From: Helicobacter_J cappadocius
Lineage (GTDB): Bacteria > Campylobacterota > Campylobacteria > Campylobacterales > Helicobacteraceae
NCBI RefSeq assembly: GCF_030686155.1
Contig: NZ_JAUPEV010000004.1
Coordinates: forward strand, 1 to 64,000
DNA length: 64,000 nucleotides
Reading direction: 5' to 3'
Below are positions 1 to 7,926 of the stretch, in pieces. The stretch's first letter is position 1; each line of letters begins with the position of its first letter. The notes under the pieces were generated by a model. The model searched no databases, was not told the DNA's origin, and saw only the letters and a list, made by a program, of their open reading frames with translations. Position numbers and translations under genes: made by a program.

Positions 1-133
1 TTTTTACAAAAATTAGGCCAGATGTGTATTTTTTTCATTTACCTTCATTTACTATTTGAGGATTTTATTAGGTTTGTAGGCATAAAACGATCAATCCAAC
101 AAAGCTAAAAAGAACTAGAAGTTGTCCTGTGTG

Positions 134-907
134 CTATAGAAATCTATATTCCCGTGATTGTCCTAATCGATAAAGTGCAAAATCATATTTCACCGGATCG
201 TTAGCATCAAATTTCTTCAATAAATCTGTAATAAGCAGTGCGGAATATAAGTCATAACTTTTTCTATCTAATAGACCGAGTTTTTGAGATACCTTGAAGG
301 TATGTGTATCAAGTGGAAGAATCAAATCAGATTTGTTTATTTCCTCCCATCTACCAAAATCCAAATTATCTTTTCTCACCATCCATCTAAGGTACATATT
401 CCAACGTTTGAGCGGGGAGCTTCCTTTTGGATTTTGAGAAACTTTTCCAATTAGAAATTCAAGACCTCTTGATTTTAGATATGATTTTTGAAGTATTTTA
501 GAAACCCTATCTATAACTAGATAAACCCCTTCTAAGATATTTTTATTTTTATCATAGCCTTCTAAAACAATAGATTTAACTCTCTTAGTATGGATTATTT
601 TATAAAAAACAATAAATAAATTTCTAATATCCTCTGAAGTCTGGAAACGATAGTGTGGAAAAGCTGCTTTTTGGATTTCACCTACAGAAGTGTGCAACAA
701 TGAAAAATCCAAACTATCTAAAGTTCGGACAATCTGCCCTACACTGCCATATGAAAGCAAAGCACAAATCAAGGCTATTTCATCAAAAATATCACTATTT
801 TTATATCTTCGTACTATCAAAAGAGGATCTGGGTTTTCCACAGAAACCTCATTGGAATTATTTTTAAGCAGGTAGTGCTGATCTAATAATGCCTTTATAT
901 CTCTCAT
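134..907 (-). CDS. TIGR02757 family (DUF2400) protein
   Basis: 257-residue soluble protein matching the TIGR02757/DUF2400 family found across Campylobacterota and Bacteroidetes. The C-terminal half contains a conserved RW-x-MYLRWMVR segment and an LPLDTHTFKVSQKLGL segment. The latter recalls the DTH motif of HhH-GPD DNA glycosylases, so a DNA-repair-like fold is possible, but this is inference and no activity is established. Its ATG overlaps the flgK stop by four bases, so it is probably translated as the last gene of the flgM-flgK transcript. The 133 bases downstream, to the window edge, show no convincing gene. Confidence 0.85.
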   Translation of the reverse strand: MRDIKALLDQHYLLKNNSNEVSVENPDPLLIVRRYKNSDIFDEIALICALLSYGSVGQIVRTLDSLDFSLLHTSVGEIQKAAFPHYRFQTSEDIRNLFIVFYKIIHTKRVKSIVLEGYDKNKNILEGVYLVIDRVSKILQKSYLKSRGLEFLIGKVSQNPKGSSPLKRWNMYLRWMVRKDNLDFGRWEEINKSDLILPLDTHTFKVSQKLGLLDRKSYDLYSALLITDLLKKFDANDPVKYDFALYRLGQSREYRFL

Positions 908-2724
908 TGTTTGATACTAAGAAGTGTGTCTATCATCCTGTCAATTGCGGTTATAACTTTTGCATTCGCGGCATATCCGCCTTGAAATTTAATCAGATTA
1001 ACCATCTCTTCATCAACACTCACTTGAGAAATAGCTAAATGTTCCTTTTTGATAGCCTCAAAAACTGATTTTTTTGTATTCAGGGTTTCTTGAGATTTTT
1101 CAGTATCAGTGGCGACTTTTCCATTGAGATATTGATAGAATTCACTCAATTTCATCTTATTGATTTCAAATTTATTATCATAAAAATCGATCTTTTCATA
1201 CTGCATTTGTTGCATCATATTAGCTACATCAAAATTTCCATTTATAGGAGCTAACCAAGGTCTGATATAAGTAGGGTCTTTTTTATACTTACTATTGATT
1301 CGAATATTTTGTGCACTATTGCCCTCAAAAAATGGATTCACCCCAAGTGCTCCTGTAAAATTTGTTCCATTGTCTTTGAGTGAGACATAAAACCCCTTTG
1401 AGGGTTCCTTTGCTTGGATATAGAATTTTTTGGCTTTATTGTCAAAATAAGCTTTAAAATAATCGTCAAAATCATTTGTATCGTTGTTATCATGATTATC
1501 ATCAGTGTTTGCATTGATTTGCGTAACAATGTCTTTCATTGTGGTGATATCGCTAATAGCGATGGTTTTTTTTGCGATTTGTTTTCCATCTGTGTTGTAG
1601 GCGATGAGATCAATTGTGCCATTTTTGATATTGTAATTAGTGTCTTTGAGAGCTTCAATATCTTCAAACTCAACCTTCTCACTCTCGATCTGATGAGCTG
1701 CACTTTGAGCGTAAATAGAGTTTGTAGCTTCAATAAAACCTTTTGCAAAAGAATCTAATAGATTGAGATAGTTTTGAAGTTTTCCTGTTTTTGTGCCATC
1801 ATATCCCGTATTATATAGCCCTATCAATGCCCCTGCTTTACCTTCGGTGAGCCTATCTGTAATATCTACATCTTTAAAGTCATAGCCACGAAAATAGACA
1901 CGATTAAGATGTGCAGCGTTGTTTTGTTTTTCTAATACAAGTGGGTGAAAGATAGTTCCATCAACGATATTAAATCCATTAGCAATGTTTAATACATACC
2001 CATCATCAAAATCTGCTGTTTTTTTGTCATTGAGTGCATCCATTCTAATGTTGTTTTTAAATACATTTCCCCCCACAAGTTCGCGTAAATGAAATTCTAA
2101 CTCATCTCTTCTATCACGCAATTCATTGGCTTGTTTGAATATTTTTGGATCTTCTGTTTCTCTTAGACGCTTGTTTATTTCTGCGATTTGAGAACCTAGA
2201 CTATTGACTTCTTTTATCGTGGTTTCCAACTCTTCGCTACTTTTTTGTTGCAACATGGAAATTTTACTTCGAGTGTCTCTGATATTATGGGTTAGCACCT
2301 CTGCATTTTTTGCCAAAACTTGCTTTTGAGCAGGATCTTTGCCATTTTTTGCCAAATCTTTCCAAGCGTTAAAATATTCCTGAAGATCGTTGTATATCCC
2401 CACCCCATCTACATCTGGAAAATATGCGGAGGCTTCTTTGAGAGCACTAAAATCAGTGTTATAAAATTCATTATCTTGTGCGGCTTTAGAATAACGAGAA
2501 AATACAAATTCATTATGTATACGTTCTACAGACTCTACATCCACACCTCTTCCGATGCTTTTATTTTGGTATTCAATAGGTTTTTCGGGTCTGGCAATAA
2601 CCCTTTGTCTGCTATAAAATTCATCACTAGCATTAGAGATGTTATTTCCTGTAACATCTACCATTAATTGGTGGGCTTGAAGTCCGCTATAAGAAGTGTT
2701 CAAAGAAGATAAAATACCACCCAT
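904..2724 (-). CDS. flgK: Flagellar hook-associated protein 1 FlgK
   Basis: 606-residue hook-filament junction protein. The N-terminus has the rod/hook/HAP signature (SSLNTSYSGLQAHQLMVDVTGNNISNAS) and the C-terminus has the matching family end (QGGYAANAKVITAIDRMIDTLLSIK). Between them lie coiled-coil segments and a variable surface domain containing an Asn/Asp-rich stretch near residues 410-425. It is secreted through the flagellar type III system and joins hook to filament. An AAGGA ribosome binding site lies 7 bases before the ATG. It follows the FlgN-like chaperone gene by 9 bases, the usual chaperone-substrate arrangement. Length is normal for Helicobacter FlgK. Confidence 0.96.
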   Translation of the reverse strand: MGGILSSLNTSYSGLQAHQLMVDVTGNNISNASDEFYSRQRVIARPEKPIEYQNKSIGRGVDVESVERIHNEFVFSRYSKAAQDNEFYNTDFSALKEASAYFPDVDGVGIYNDLQEYFNAWKDLAKNGKDPAQKQVLAKNAEVLTHNIRDTRSKISMLQQKSSEELETTIKEVNSLGSQIAEINKRLRETEDPKIFKQANELRDRRDELEFHLRELVGGNVFKNNIRMDALNDKKTADFDDGYVLNIANGFNIVDGTIFHPLVLEKQNNAAHLNRVYFRGYDFKDVDITDRLTEGKAGALIGLYNTGYDGTKTGKLQNYLNLLDSFAKGFIEATNSIYAQSAAHQIESEKVEFEDIEALKDTNYNIKNGTIDLIAYNTDGKQIAKKTIAISDITTMKDIVTQINANTDDNHDNNDTNDFDDYFKAYFDNKAKKFYIQAKEPSKGFYVSLKDNGTNFTGALGVNPFFEGNSAQNIRINSKYKKDPTYIRPWLAPINGNFDVANMMQQMQYEKIDFYDNKFEINKMKLSEFYQYLNGKVATDTEKSQETLNTKKSVFEAIKKEHLAISQVSVDEEMVNLIKFQGGYAANAKVITAIDRMIDTLLSIKQ

Positions 2725-2733
2725 TGTTTTTCC

Positions 2734-3162
2734 TTATGCCTGGACTTTTAAAAAACTGCTTTGGGGAGTTTTGCTTCCCTTGTAATCAGATATTTCATGA
2801 GGAATGATTTTTTGAATCAAAGAAGTATAAAATTCAGAAACCGCAAACACGATCCGTGCATAACTAGTATTGAGATTTTTGAGTTCTTGGAGATTTTTTT
2901 TCATTTCACCTAAAAGATCACTCGCCTCATCGTCGATGAGTTCGGATAATTCTTTATCAGGGAATTGCTTTTTTAGATTCAACATCTCTTGATCAATGAG
3001 ATTTTTTTTTGCCTCAAAGGTTTTGATAAGCTCTTGTTTTTTGCCATTGCGAGAAAAAATACTCTCATGAGAGGCAATAGCAATATCTTCAATATCTAAA
3101 GAAGTCAATTCTATAAGGGATTGAAGGTCAGAAACAGCACCTCTTAGGTAGTTATGAAGCAT
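2734..3162 (-). CDS. Probable FlgN-type flagellar export chaperone
   Basis: 142-residue protein that is almost entirely predicted helix and rich in Leu, Lys and Glu, with no signal peptide. Position and size fit the FlgN-type chaperone of FlgK, since it sits between flgM and flgK and is co-directional. Direct sequence recognition is weak, as FlgN proteins diverge strongly. A reading frame opens further upstream (3213), but the ATG at 3162 (MLHNYLRG) is chosen because AGGAT lies 8-9 bases ahead of it and the upstream ATG has no such site. Confidence 0.7.
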   Translation of the reverse strand: MLHNYLRGAVSDLQSLIELTSLDIEDIAIASHESIFSRNGKKQELIKTFEAKKNLIDQEMLNLKKQFPDKELSELIDDEASDLLGEMKKNLQELKNLNTSYARIVFAVSEFYTSLIQKIIPHEISDYKGSKTPQSSFLKVQA

Positions 3163-3221
3163 GGTTTTAATCCTAAATATTTTATTTAAATACTCCAAAC
3201 TCTCAAGGAGCATTTTTATAT

Positions 3222-3422
3222 TTATAGATTAAGCAAATTCAGTGCCATTTTTTCTGAAGTTTTTTGAATATCAACCCTATAAGTACCATTTTTTACAGAT
3301 TCTTTAATTTGAATTGCTTTATCTTCGACTTCTTGTGTATTCTTTGGCTTGATATTCTCTGAATATTTTTTATTCTCATTAGCGATCAAAGGGCTAGTGC
3401 CAACTGTGACTGGTTTTATCAT
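3222..3422 (-). CDS. flgM: Anti-sigma-28 factor FlgM
   Basis: 66-residue FlgM. The C-terminal helix pair (IKESVKNGTYRVDIQKTSEKMALNLL) is the sigma-28-binding region typical of the family; the N-terminus is disordered in character. It holds FliA inactive until the hook is complete. The ATG at 3422 has AGGAGA 7 bases upstream and is preferred over an in-frame start 12 codons earlier that lacks a ribosome binding site. It is preceded by a sigma-28-type promoter (3460-3486), as expected for a FliA-autoregulated gene. Confidence 0.9.
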   Translation of the reverse strand: MIKPVTVGTSPLIANENKKYSENIKPKNTQEVEDKAIQIKESVKNGTYRVDIQKTSEKMALNLLNL

Positions 3423-3459
3423 CTCAAATCTCCTATAATTATGCTCATTTATATACACA

Positions 3460-3486
3460 ATATCGACAATATTTCTTAATGGTTTA
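3460..3486 (-). promoter_or_regulatory. Sigma-28 (FliA) promoter for flgM
   Basis: Reading the minus strand, TAAA (3486-3483) is followed after 15 bases by GTCGATAT (-10, ending at 3460). This matches the TAAA-N15-GCCGATAA spacing exactly, with the CGATAT variant common in Campylobacterota. The predicted start is about 30 bases upstream of flgM. The -35 element overlaps the last codons of the upstream small membrane protein gene. Confidence 0.65.
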
Positions 3487-3693
3487 GTTTATTTTTTTGA
3501 TTTGTTTCATCATCTCTTCTCTAAATTTTGACACATCTGTGACATTAGTCGTGTTTTTAGTGTTGCTAAAAAGCGATGCGTCTTCATTTGGAGAATAAGT
3601 ATAGATGAAGATAAACACCATTCCATAGCAAAACAATCCAAAACAGACACTCGGAAAAAGCCAAGTTTTAAAATCAAATTTTTGAAATCCCAT
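3484..3693 (-). CDS. Small single-pass membrane protein upstream of flgM
   Basis: 69-residue protein: a short cytoplasmic start, one transmembrane segment near residues 10-32 (WLFPSVCFGLFCYGMVFIFIY), then a polar tail ending in a Lys-rich helix. The family is not recognised. The ATG at 3693 has AAGG about 11 bases upstream; a GTG four codons earlier is less likely. It is co-directional with flgM, but flgM has its own sigma-28 promoter in the overlap, so the two may be regulated separately. A flagellar role is only suggested by position. Confidence 0.65.
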   Translation of the reverse strand: MGFQKFDFKTWLFPSVCFGLFCYGMVFIFIYTYSPNEDASLFSNTKNTTNVTDVSKFREEMMKQIKKIN

Positions 3694-3837
3694 GCTCAAA
3701 CACACCTTATTTATAATTTATATTTTTTAGAGTTTTACCCATCTTTATAGATACTTTTTTTGAATTATAACAGATTTTTATCATATACGATATTTTATAG
3801 CAAATGTATTTTTGTGAGCATATTTGTAAAACTTGTA

Positions 3838-3843
3838 TATAAT
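3838..3843 (+). promoter_or_regulatory. Sigma-70 -10 box of csd3
   Basis: TATAAT in a T-rich context, 33 bases before the csd3 ATG. Helicobacter sigma-70 promoters often lack a clear -35 box, and none is seen here. Confidence 0.5.
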
Positions 3844-3875
3844 TTGCCCTTTTACATACAATTTCAAGGTCTTCA

Positions 3876-5030
3876 ATGAAAAAAATTTTACTGATATTTT
3901 TGCTCTTATCTTCTGTGAGTTTTGGTGCTATTGGCGAAAAACTAGCGTGGGATAAGGGGACAACCTTACTGGCTTTTTTTGAACAAAACTCTCTTCCTTT
4001 GAAGCTTTATTATAACCTCTCCTCTCAAGACAAAGAACTCACTGCAGAAATCTACGCAGGAGTATCATATTATGTTCTCAAAGACGATAATGGAGATTTG
4101 CTCCAAGCTCTTATTCCTATCAGCGAAGATGTCCAAATCCACATATACAAAGATGATGAAGACTATAAATTAGATTTTATTCCTATTGTCTATACTTCTG
4201 TGCAGAAAATCCTAACAATTTCTGTCCAAAAATCGCCCTATCAAGATATTATAGACGCTACTTCGGATGTAAGTTTGGCAAATGAATTCATCAATGCTTA
4301 CAAAAAAAGCATCAATTTCAAAAAATTCGTCATCAAAGATGACAAACTAGCCATCATCTACACTAGAAAATATCGATTAGGCAAACCTTTTGGTTCTCCA
4401 GATATAAAAGCAAGCGTGATTGAAACCAACAAAAAATCTAACTATATTTTTGCCTATAAAGGACGTTATTATGACAAAAAAGGAAAAGAAGTAGCCGGAT
4501 TTTTGTTAGAAGTGCCTGTAAATTATACACGCATTTCCTCAAAATTTTCTTACGGAAGGCTGCATCCCATACTCAAAATCATACGTCCTCATTATGGCGT
4601 AGATTATGCAGCTAGAATCGGCACACCCATCCGAGCTGCTGCTGATGGAAAAATCATCTATGTAGGAGTAAAAGGTGGATATGGAAAAACTATAGAAATC
4701 AACAATGGTAATGGGATTAAAACTCTCTATGCACATATGAGTTCATTTGCAAAAGGCATACATAATGGAATGTATGTAAAAAAGGGACAAATTATTGGAA
4801 AAGTCGGCACTACTGGAGTAAGCACAGGTCCTCATCTACACTTTGGAGTATATAAAAACAACCGCCCAATCAATCCATTAGGAAGCATACGCACAGCAAA
4901 AAGTGAGCTTAAAGGAAAAGATAAACAAGAATTCAATAAAATTGCTCAAACCTATATGAAAGAACTTGATGATGCCCTTGAAAAAAGCTCTTTTGAAGAT
5001 CAAAAATCTTTTATATCTATCAAGGATTAA
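3876..5030 (+). CDS. csd3: Peptidoglycan DD-endopeptidase/carboxypeptidase Csd3 (HdpA), M23 family
   Basis: 384-residue periplasmic metallopeptidase. An N-terminal signal peptide (residues 1-18) is followed by a long N-terminal inhibitory/OapA-like region. The C-terminal M23 (LytM) domain carries zinc ligands in HYGVD (His239, Asp243) and HLHFG (His320, His322). Family members cut D-Ala-mDAP cross-links and trim pentapeptides, and control helical cell shape in H. pylori. The nudix gene starts 4 bases after the stop, so csd3, nudix, pgbA-like and glcD probably form one transcript, the same order I recall for H. pylori HP0506-HP0509. Confidence 0.92.
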   Translation: MKKILLIFLLLSSVSFGAIGEKLAWDKGTTLLAFFEQNSLPLKLYYNLSSQDKELTAEIYAGVSYYVLKDDNGDLLQALIPISEDVQIHIYKDDEDYKLDFIPIVYTSVQKILTISVQKSPYQDIIDATSDVSLANEFINAYKKSINFKKFVIKDDKLAIIYTRKYRLGKPFGSPDIKASVIETNKKSNYIFAYKGRYYDKKGKEVAGFLLEVPVNYTRISSKFSYGRLHPILKIIRPHYGVDYAARIGTPIRAAADGKIIYVGVKGGYGKTIEINNGNGIKTLYAHMSSFAKGIHNGMYVKKGQIIGKVGTTGVSTGPHLHFGVYKNNRPINPLGSIRTAKSELKGKDKQEFNKIAQTYMKELDDALEKSSFEDQKSFISIKD

Positions 5031-5033
5031 AGA

Positions 5034-5627
5034 ATGAAATATTTTTCTGATGTAGATTCCAAAGTAGATTTTAAATCCATTTGCTTTGAAGAATGCTTGG
5101 ATTCAAACTACATCAAACCTGCTAGAATGACATATATTGAAAATGGTAAAAAAAAGGTTTGGGATATTATTAATTCTTATGATAGCGTTTCTATACTTTT
5201 ATACAACCAAGAAATTGATAGCTTTTTAATTGTCAGACAATTTCGCCCTGCTGTGTATGCAAACAACCAAGATGGCTACACTTACGAACTATGTGCTGGA
5301 CTTATAGACAAAGAAGGCAAGAGCCTTGAGCAAATCGCATCTGAAGAAATATTTGAAGAATGTGGCTATGATGTAAAAGCTAGTGATTTAAAAAAAATCG
5401 GTAGCTTTTTCGCTTCTACAGGTATTAGCGGTAGCAAACAAACGATATTTTTTGCTACCATTTCTCAAGAGAATAGAATAAATGGAGGTGGAGGGATTGA
5501 TGATGAATGTATTGATGTTTTATTTTTGCCTCTAAAAGAAGCTCAAAATTTTATCGATGATGATTCCATCGCAAAAACACCCGCCCTTGCATACGCAATC
5601 AAATGGTATATGGATAAATTCAAATAA
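5034..5627 (+). CDS. NUDIX hydrolase resembling NUDT14 (UDP-sugar diphosphatase type)
   Basis: 197-residue soluble nudix protein. The box region (AGLIDKEGKSLEQIASEE followed by IFEECGY) matches the NUDT14/UDP-glucose pyrophosphatase subgroup, including the extra residue between the first Gly and the helix. Flanking motifs QFRPAVYA and GISGSKQTIFF agree with that subgroup. The likely reaction is hydrolysis of a nucleotide-sugar diphosphate to nucleoside monophosphate plus sugar phosphate, but the substrate is unproven. It lies between csd3 and the pgbA-like gene with gaps under 10 bases. Confidence 0.85.
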   Translation: MKYFSDVDSKVDFKSICFEECLDSNYIKPARMTYIENGKKKVWDIINSYDSVSILLYNQEIDSFLIVRQFRPAVYANNQDGYTYELCAGLIDKEGKSLEQIASEEIFEECGYDVKASDLKKIGSFFASTGISGSKQTIFFATISQENRINGGGGIDDECIDVLFLPLKEAQNFIDDDSIAKTPALAYAIKWYMDKFK

Positions 5628-5636
5628 GGATCAAAA

Positions 5637-6434
5637 TTGTTCAAAAAAATTCTCATCACTATCGTTTTTGTAGTTTTTTCAATAGCAAATGCTGATAAGT
5701 TCAACGAACCTCTATCTATCAGTATAGAAAAAGTAGATACCAAAAACAAAACATTAAGCTTTCCAGCCTATGATTTAGTGGTAGGAGAAAGTGGTTTTGT
5801 CCTCACAAAACTAACAGATTATGTGGTGATTTCAGCGAAAATAGAGATAAAATCCATAGAAAATGGCATCGCCACAGCTAGTTTTAGTGATTTTGATACA
5901 ATGAAACAAAAATATCTTCCAACTCCACACATACTGCCTAAAGCAGGAGATATGGCATCTTTTAGAGAGATCAACAACAAAGCATTCTTAATAGCTCCTG
6001 ATCTAAATACTTATGAAAAAATAAAATCTCAACTCAAAGATGAATTATCTCTTATGAGTTCTGATCTATTGATGGGATACCTAAACGATTATGGCGGTTT
6101 TGATCCTAATGCCAAATTTCTAAAAAAAGCTTGTAGTGTTTATAGCGTGGGATTAATCTATATCGTGGGGACAAATAGCCTAAATGTACTAGATTGCCAA
6201 AGCCTAGCTTTATTAGAGAGTATTCCTTTTGATACTTCCAAAGTAAATAAAACTATCGCTCCTTTTTTCTCCCGCTTACAAGAGATAAAAACAGGTTCTT
6301 TGGCGAGTTTGTTTTACTCAAAAAAATCCAAAAACTACTTTGAATTTTATGATAATCTAATAAAAAATGGCTTTGATATTCAAAAATCCAAAAAAGCAAA
6401 AAAATCTCCAAAAACTAAAGAGTCTCAAAAATAA
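5637..6434 (+). CDS. pgbA: PgbA-like plasminogen-binding-type surface/periplasmic protein
   Basis: 265-residue protein with a TTG start and AAGGA about 6 bases upstream. A signal peptide covers residues 1-19 (cut near ANA). The main domain matches the Helicobacter PgbA N-terminal domain. The C-terminus is very Lys-rich and the last residue is lysine. In H. pylori PgbA, a C-terminal lysine mediates plasminogen binding; whether that holds here is inference. The protein is shorter than I recall for H. pylori PgbA because the lysine-rich tail is short. It sits in the same slot, between the nudix gene and glcD. Confidence 0.75.
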   Translation: MFKKILITIVFVVFSIANADKFNEPLSISIEKVDTKNKTLSFPAYDLVVGESGFVLTKLTDYVVISAKIEIKSIENGIATASFSDFDTMKQKYLPTPHILPKAGDMASFREINNKAFLIAPDLNTYEKIKSQLKDELSLMSSDLLMGYLNDYGGFDPNAKFLKKACSVYSVGLIYIVGTNSLNVLDCQSLALLESIPFDTSKVNKTIAPFFSRLQEIKTGSLASLFYSKKSKNYFEFYDNLIKNGFDIQKSKKAKKSPKTKESQK

Positions 6435-6449
6435 CACTAAGGATAATTT

Positions 6450-7835
6450 GTGATAGAAGTAAAACATCAAAAAGAACTTGAAAAAATCGTCGGTTCTGAG
6501 AATTTCTATAACGATAAGGCTCATTTGATTGCGTATTGCTATGATGCTACAAAAGAACGTTATGAGCCTGATTGTATCATCTATCCAAGAAATGAAAGCG
6601 ATGTGAGCAAAATCCTCAAATACTGCAATACGCACAAAATATCTGTATTACCAAGAGGTGGTGGGAGTGGATTTACAGGAGGTGCATTGCCTGTGAATGG
6701 AGGGGTTGTTTTGGCGATGGAAAAACACTTCAATCAAATCCTAGAAATCGATGAAAAAAATCTCATTGCTAGGGTGCAACCCGCAGTTATCAACAAACAT
6801 TTTCAAGAAGTTGTAGAAAAGATAGGTTTGTTCTATCCCCCCGATCCTGCAAGTCAGGAATACTGCACACTAGGTGGGAATGTGAGCGAGAATGCCGGTG
6901 GAATGAGAGCTGCAAAATACGGTATCACAAAAGACTATGTCATGGCGATCCGAGCGGTCTTGCCTAATGGAGAAATTATCCGAGCTGGTAAAAAAACCAT
7001 AAAAGATGTCGCGGGATACAATGTAGCTGGAATCTTGATAGCAAGTGAGGGTAGCTTGGCGGTAATTACCGAGATAACCCTCAAACTCATCGCGAAACCA
7101 AAAATTTCCAAATCAGCAATGGGGGTATTTAGCGATATACAATCTGCAATGAACGCAGTTTATAAAACAATGGCAGGTGGAGTAACCCCTGTAGCTATGG
7201 AATTTTTAGACAACCTAAGCATTAGGGCTGTAGAAGAAAAATTTCACAAAAATCTCCCCATAGAAGCTGGTGCGATCCTCATCACTCAAGTTGATGGCGA
7301 TATTCCTGAACAAATCAAATGGCAACTAGAAAAAATTCAAGAAAAATTCACAGAAAATGGCTGCATTGATTTTAAGATTGCACAAAGCAAAGAAGAGGAA
7401 GAAAACCTCTGGTTTGCCAGAAGAAATGCTTCTCAAAGTATCACTGTCTATGGCAAAAAAAAGCTCAATGAAGATATAACCGTGCCTAGATCAAGGCTTC
7501 CTGAACTTTTGGAAAAAATCTCTATTGTAAGCAAAAAATATGGTTTTAAGATTCCTTGTTTTGGACATACTGGGGATGGAAATGTACATACAAATGTAAT
7601 GGTGCCTGATGACAAAGACGAAGAACAGCTCAAAAGAGGGCATCAAGCCATAGAAGAGATTTTTAAAATCGCTATAGAATTAGAAGGCACACTTAGCGGA
7701 GAACATGGTATAGGGTTGTCTAAAGCGCCTTTTATGTCATTGGCATTCACTCCTGCAGAAATGGAACTTTTCAGGAGTATCAAGAGAGCCTTTGATCCTA
7801 ATAACATACTCAATACTGGCAAAATGGGTTTATGA
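6450..7835 (+). CDS. glcD: FAD-linked oxidase GlcD (glycolate/D-lactate dehydrogenase subunit)
   Basis: 461-residue flavoprotein with a GTG start. An N-terminal PCMH-type FAD domain (PRGGGSGFTGGALPVNGG; NVSENAGGMRAAKYG) is followed by a C-terminal FAD-oxidase domain with HTGDGNVHTN and EHGIGLSKAPF. It oxidises a 2-hydroxy acid such as glycolate or D-lactate to the 2-oxo acid. No GlcE/GlcF or Fe-S partner gene is adjacent, so the electron acceptor is not visible here. Length and motifs are normal. Confidence 0.9.
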   Translation: MIEVKHQKELEKIVGSENFYNDKAHLIAYCYDATKERYEPDCIIYPRNESDVSKILKYCNTHKISVLPRGGGSGFTGGALPVNGGVVLAMEKHFNQILEIDEKNLIARVQPAVINKHFQEVVEKIGLFYPPDPASQEYCTLGGNVSENAGGMRAAKYGITKDYVMAIRAVLPNGEIIRAGKKTIKDVAGYNVAGILIASEGSLAVITEITLKLIAKPKISKSAMGVFSDIQSAMNAVYKTMAGGVTPVAMEFLDNLSIRAVEEKFHKNLPIEAGAILITQVDGDIPEQIKWQLEKIQEKFTENGCIDFKIAQSKEEEENLWFARRNASQSITVYGKKKLNEDITVPRSRLPELLEKISIVSKKYGFKIPCFGHTGDGNVHTNVMVPDDKDEEQLKRGHQAIEEIFKIAIELEGTLSGEHGIGLSKAPFMSLAFTPAEMELFRSIKRAFDPNNILNTGKMGL

Positions 7836-7860
7836 CCCAAAAACTCAAAAGTTTTTTGGG
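7836..7860 (+). terminator. Imperfect hairpin after glcD
   Basis: CCCAAAAACT pairs with AGTTTTTTGGG (one bulged T) immediately after the glcD stop. No U-run follows, so it may be a weak terminator or a 3'-end stabilising stem. Confidence 0.35.
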
Positions 7861-7893
7861 CGATAATTCACAAATACTTTATATAACCTTAAG

Positions 7894-7921
7894 TATAATT
7901 CTCAAAATCAAAATTTTTGAG
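7894..7921 (+). promoter_or_regulatory. -10 box and leader hairpin of the efflux operon
   Basis: TATAAT (7894-7899) lies 27 bases before the ATG. The short leader contains CTCAAAA (7901-7907) and TTTTGAG (7915-7921), which can pair. The second arm includes part of the GAGG ribosome binding site, so the stem could reduce translation. Pairing is seen in sequence; a regulatory effect is inference. Confidence 0.4.
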
Positions 7922-7926
7922 GTCAA

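Noticed and set aside
73..133. Hydrophobic frame continuing after the stop codon of the first gene
   Set aside because: It has no start codon and simply continues the frame after TAG for about 20 codons; no sign of readthrough.
1414..1758. Plus-strand 114-codon open frame
   Set aside because: It is antisense to flgK, in a region where flgK has continuous family sequence; the frame reflects codon bias of the true gene.
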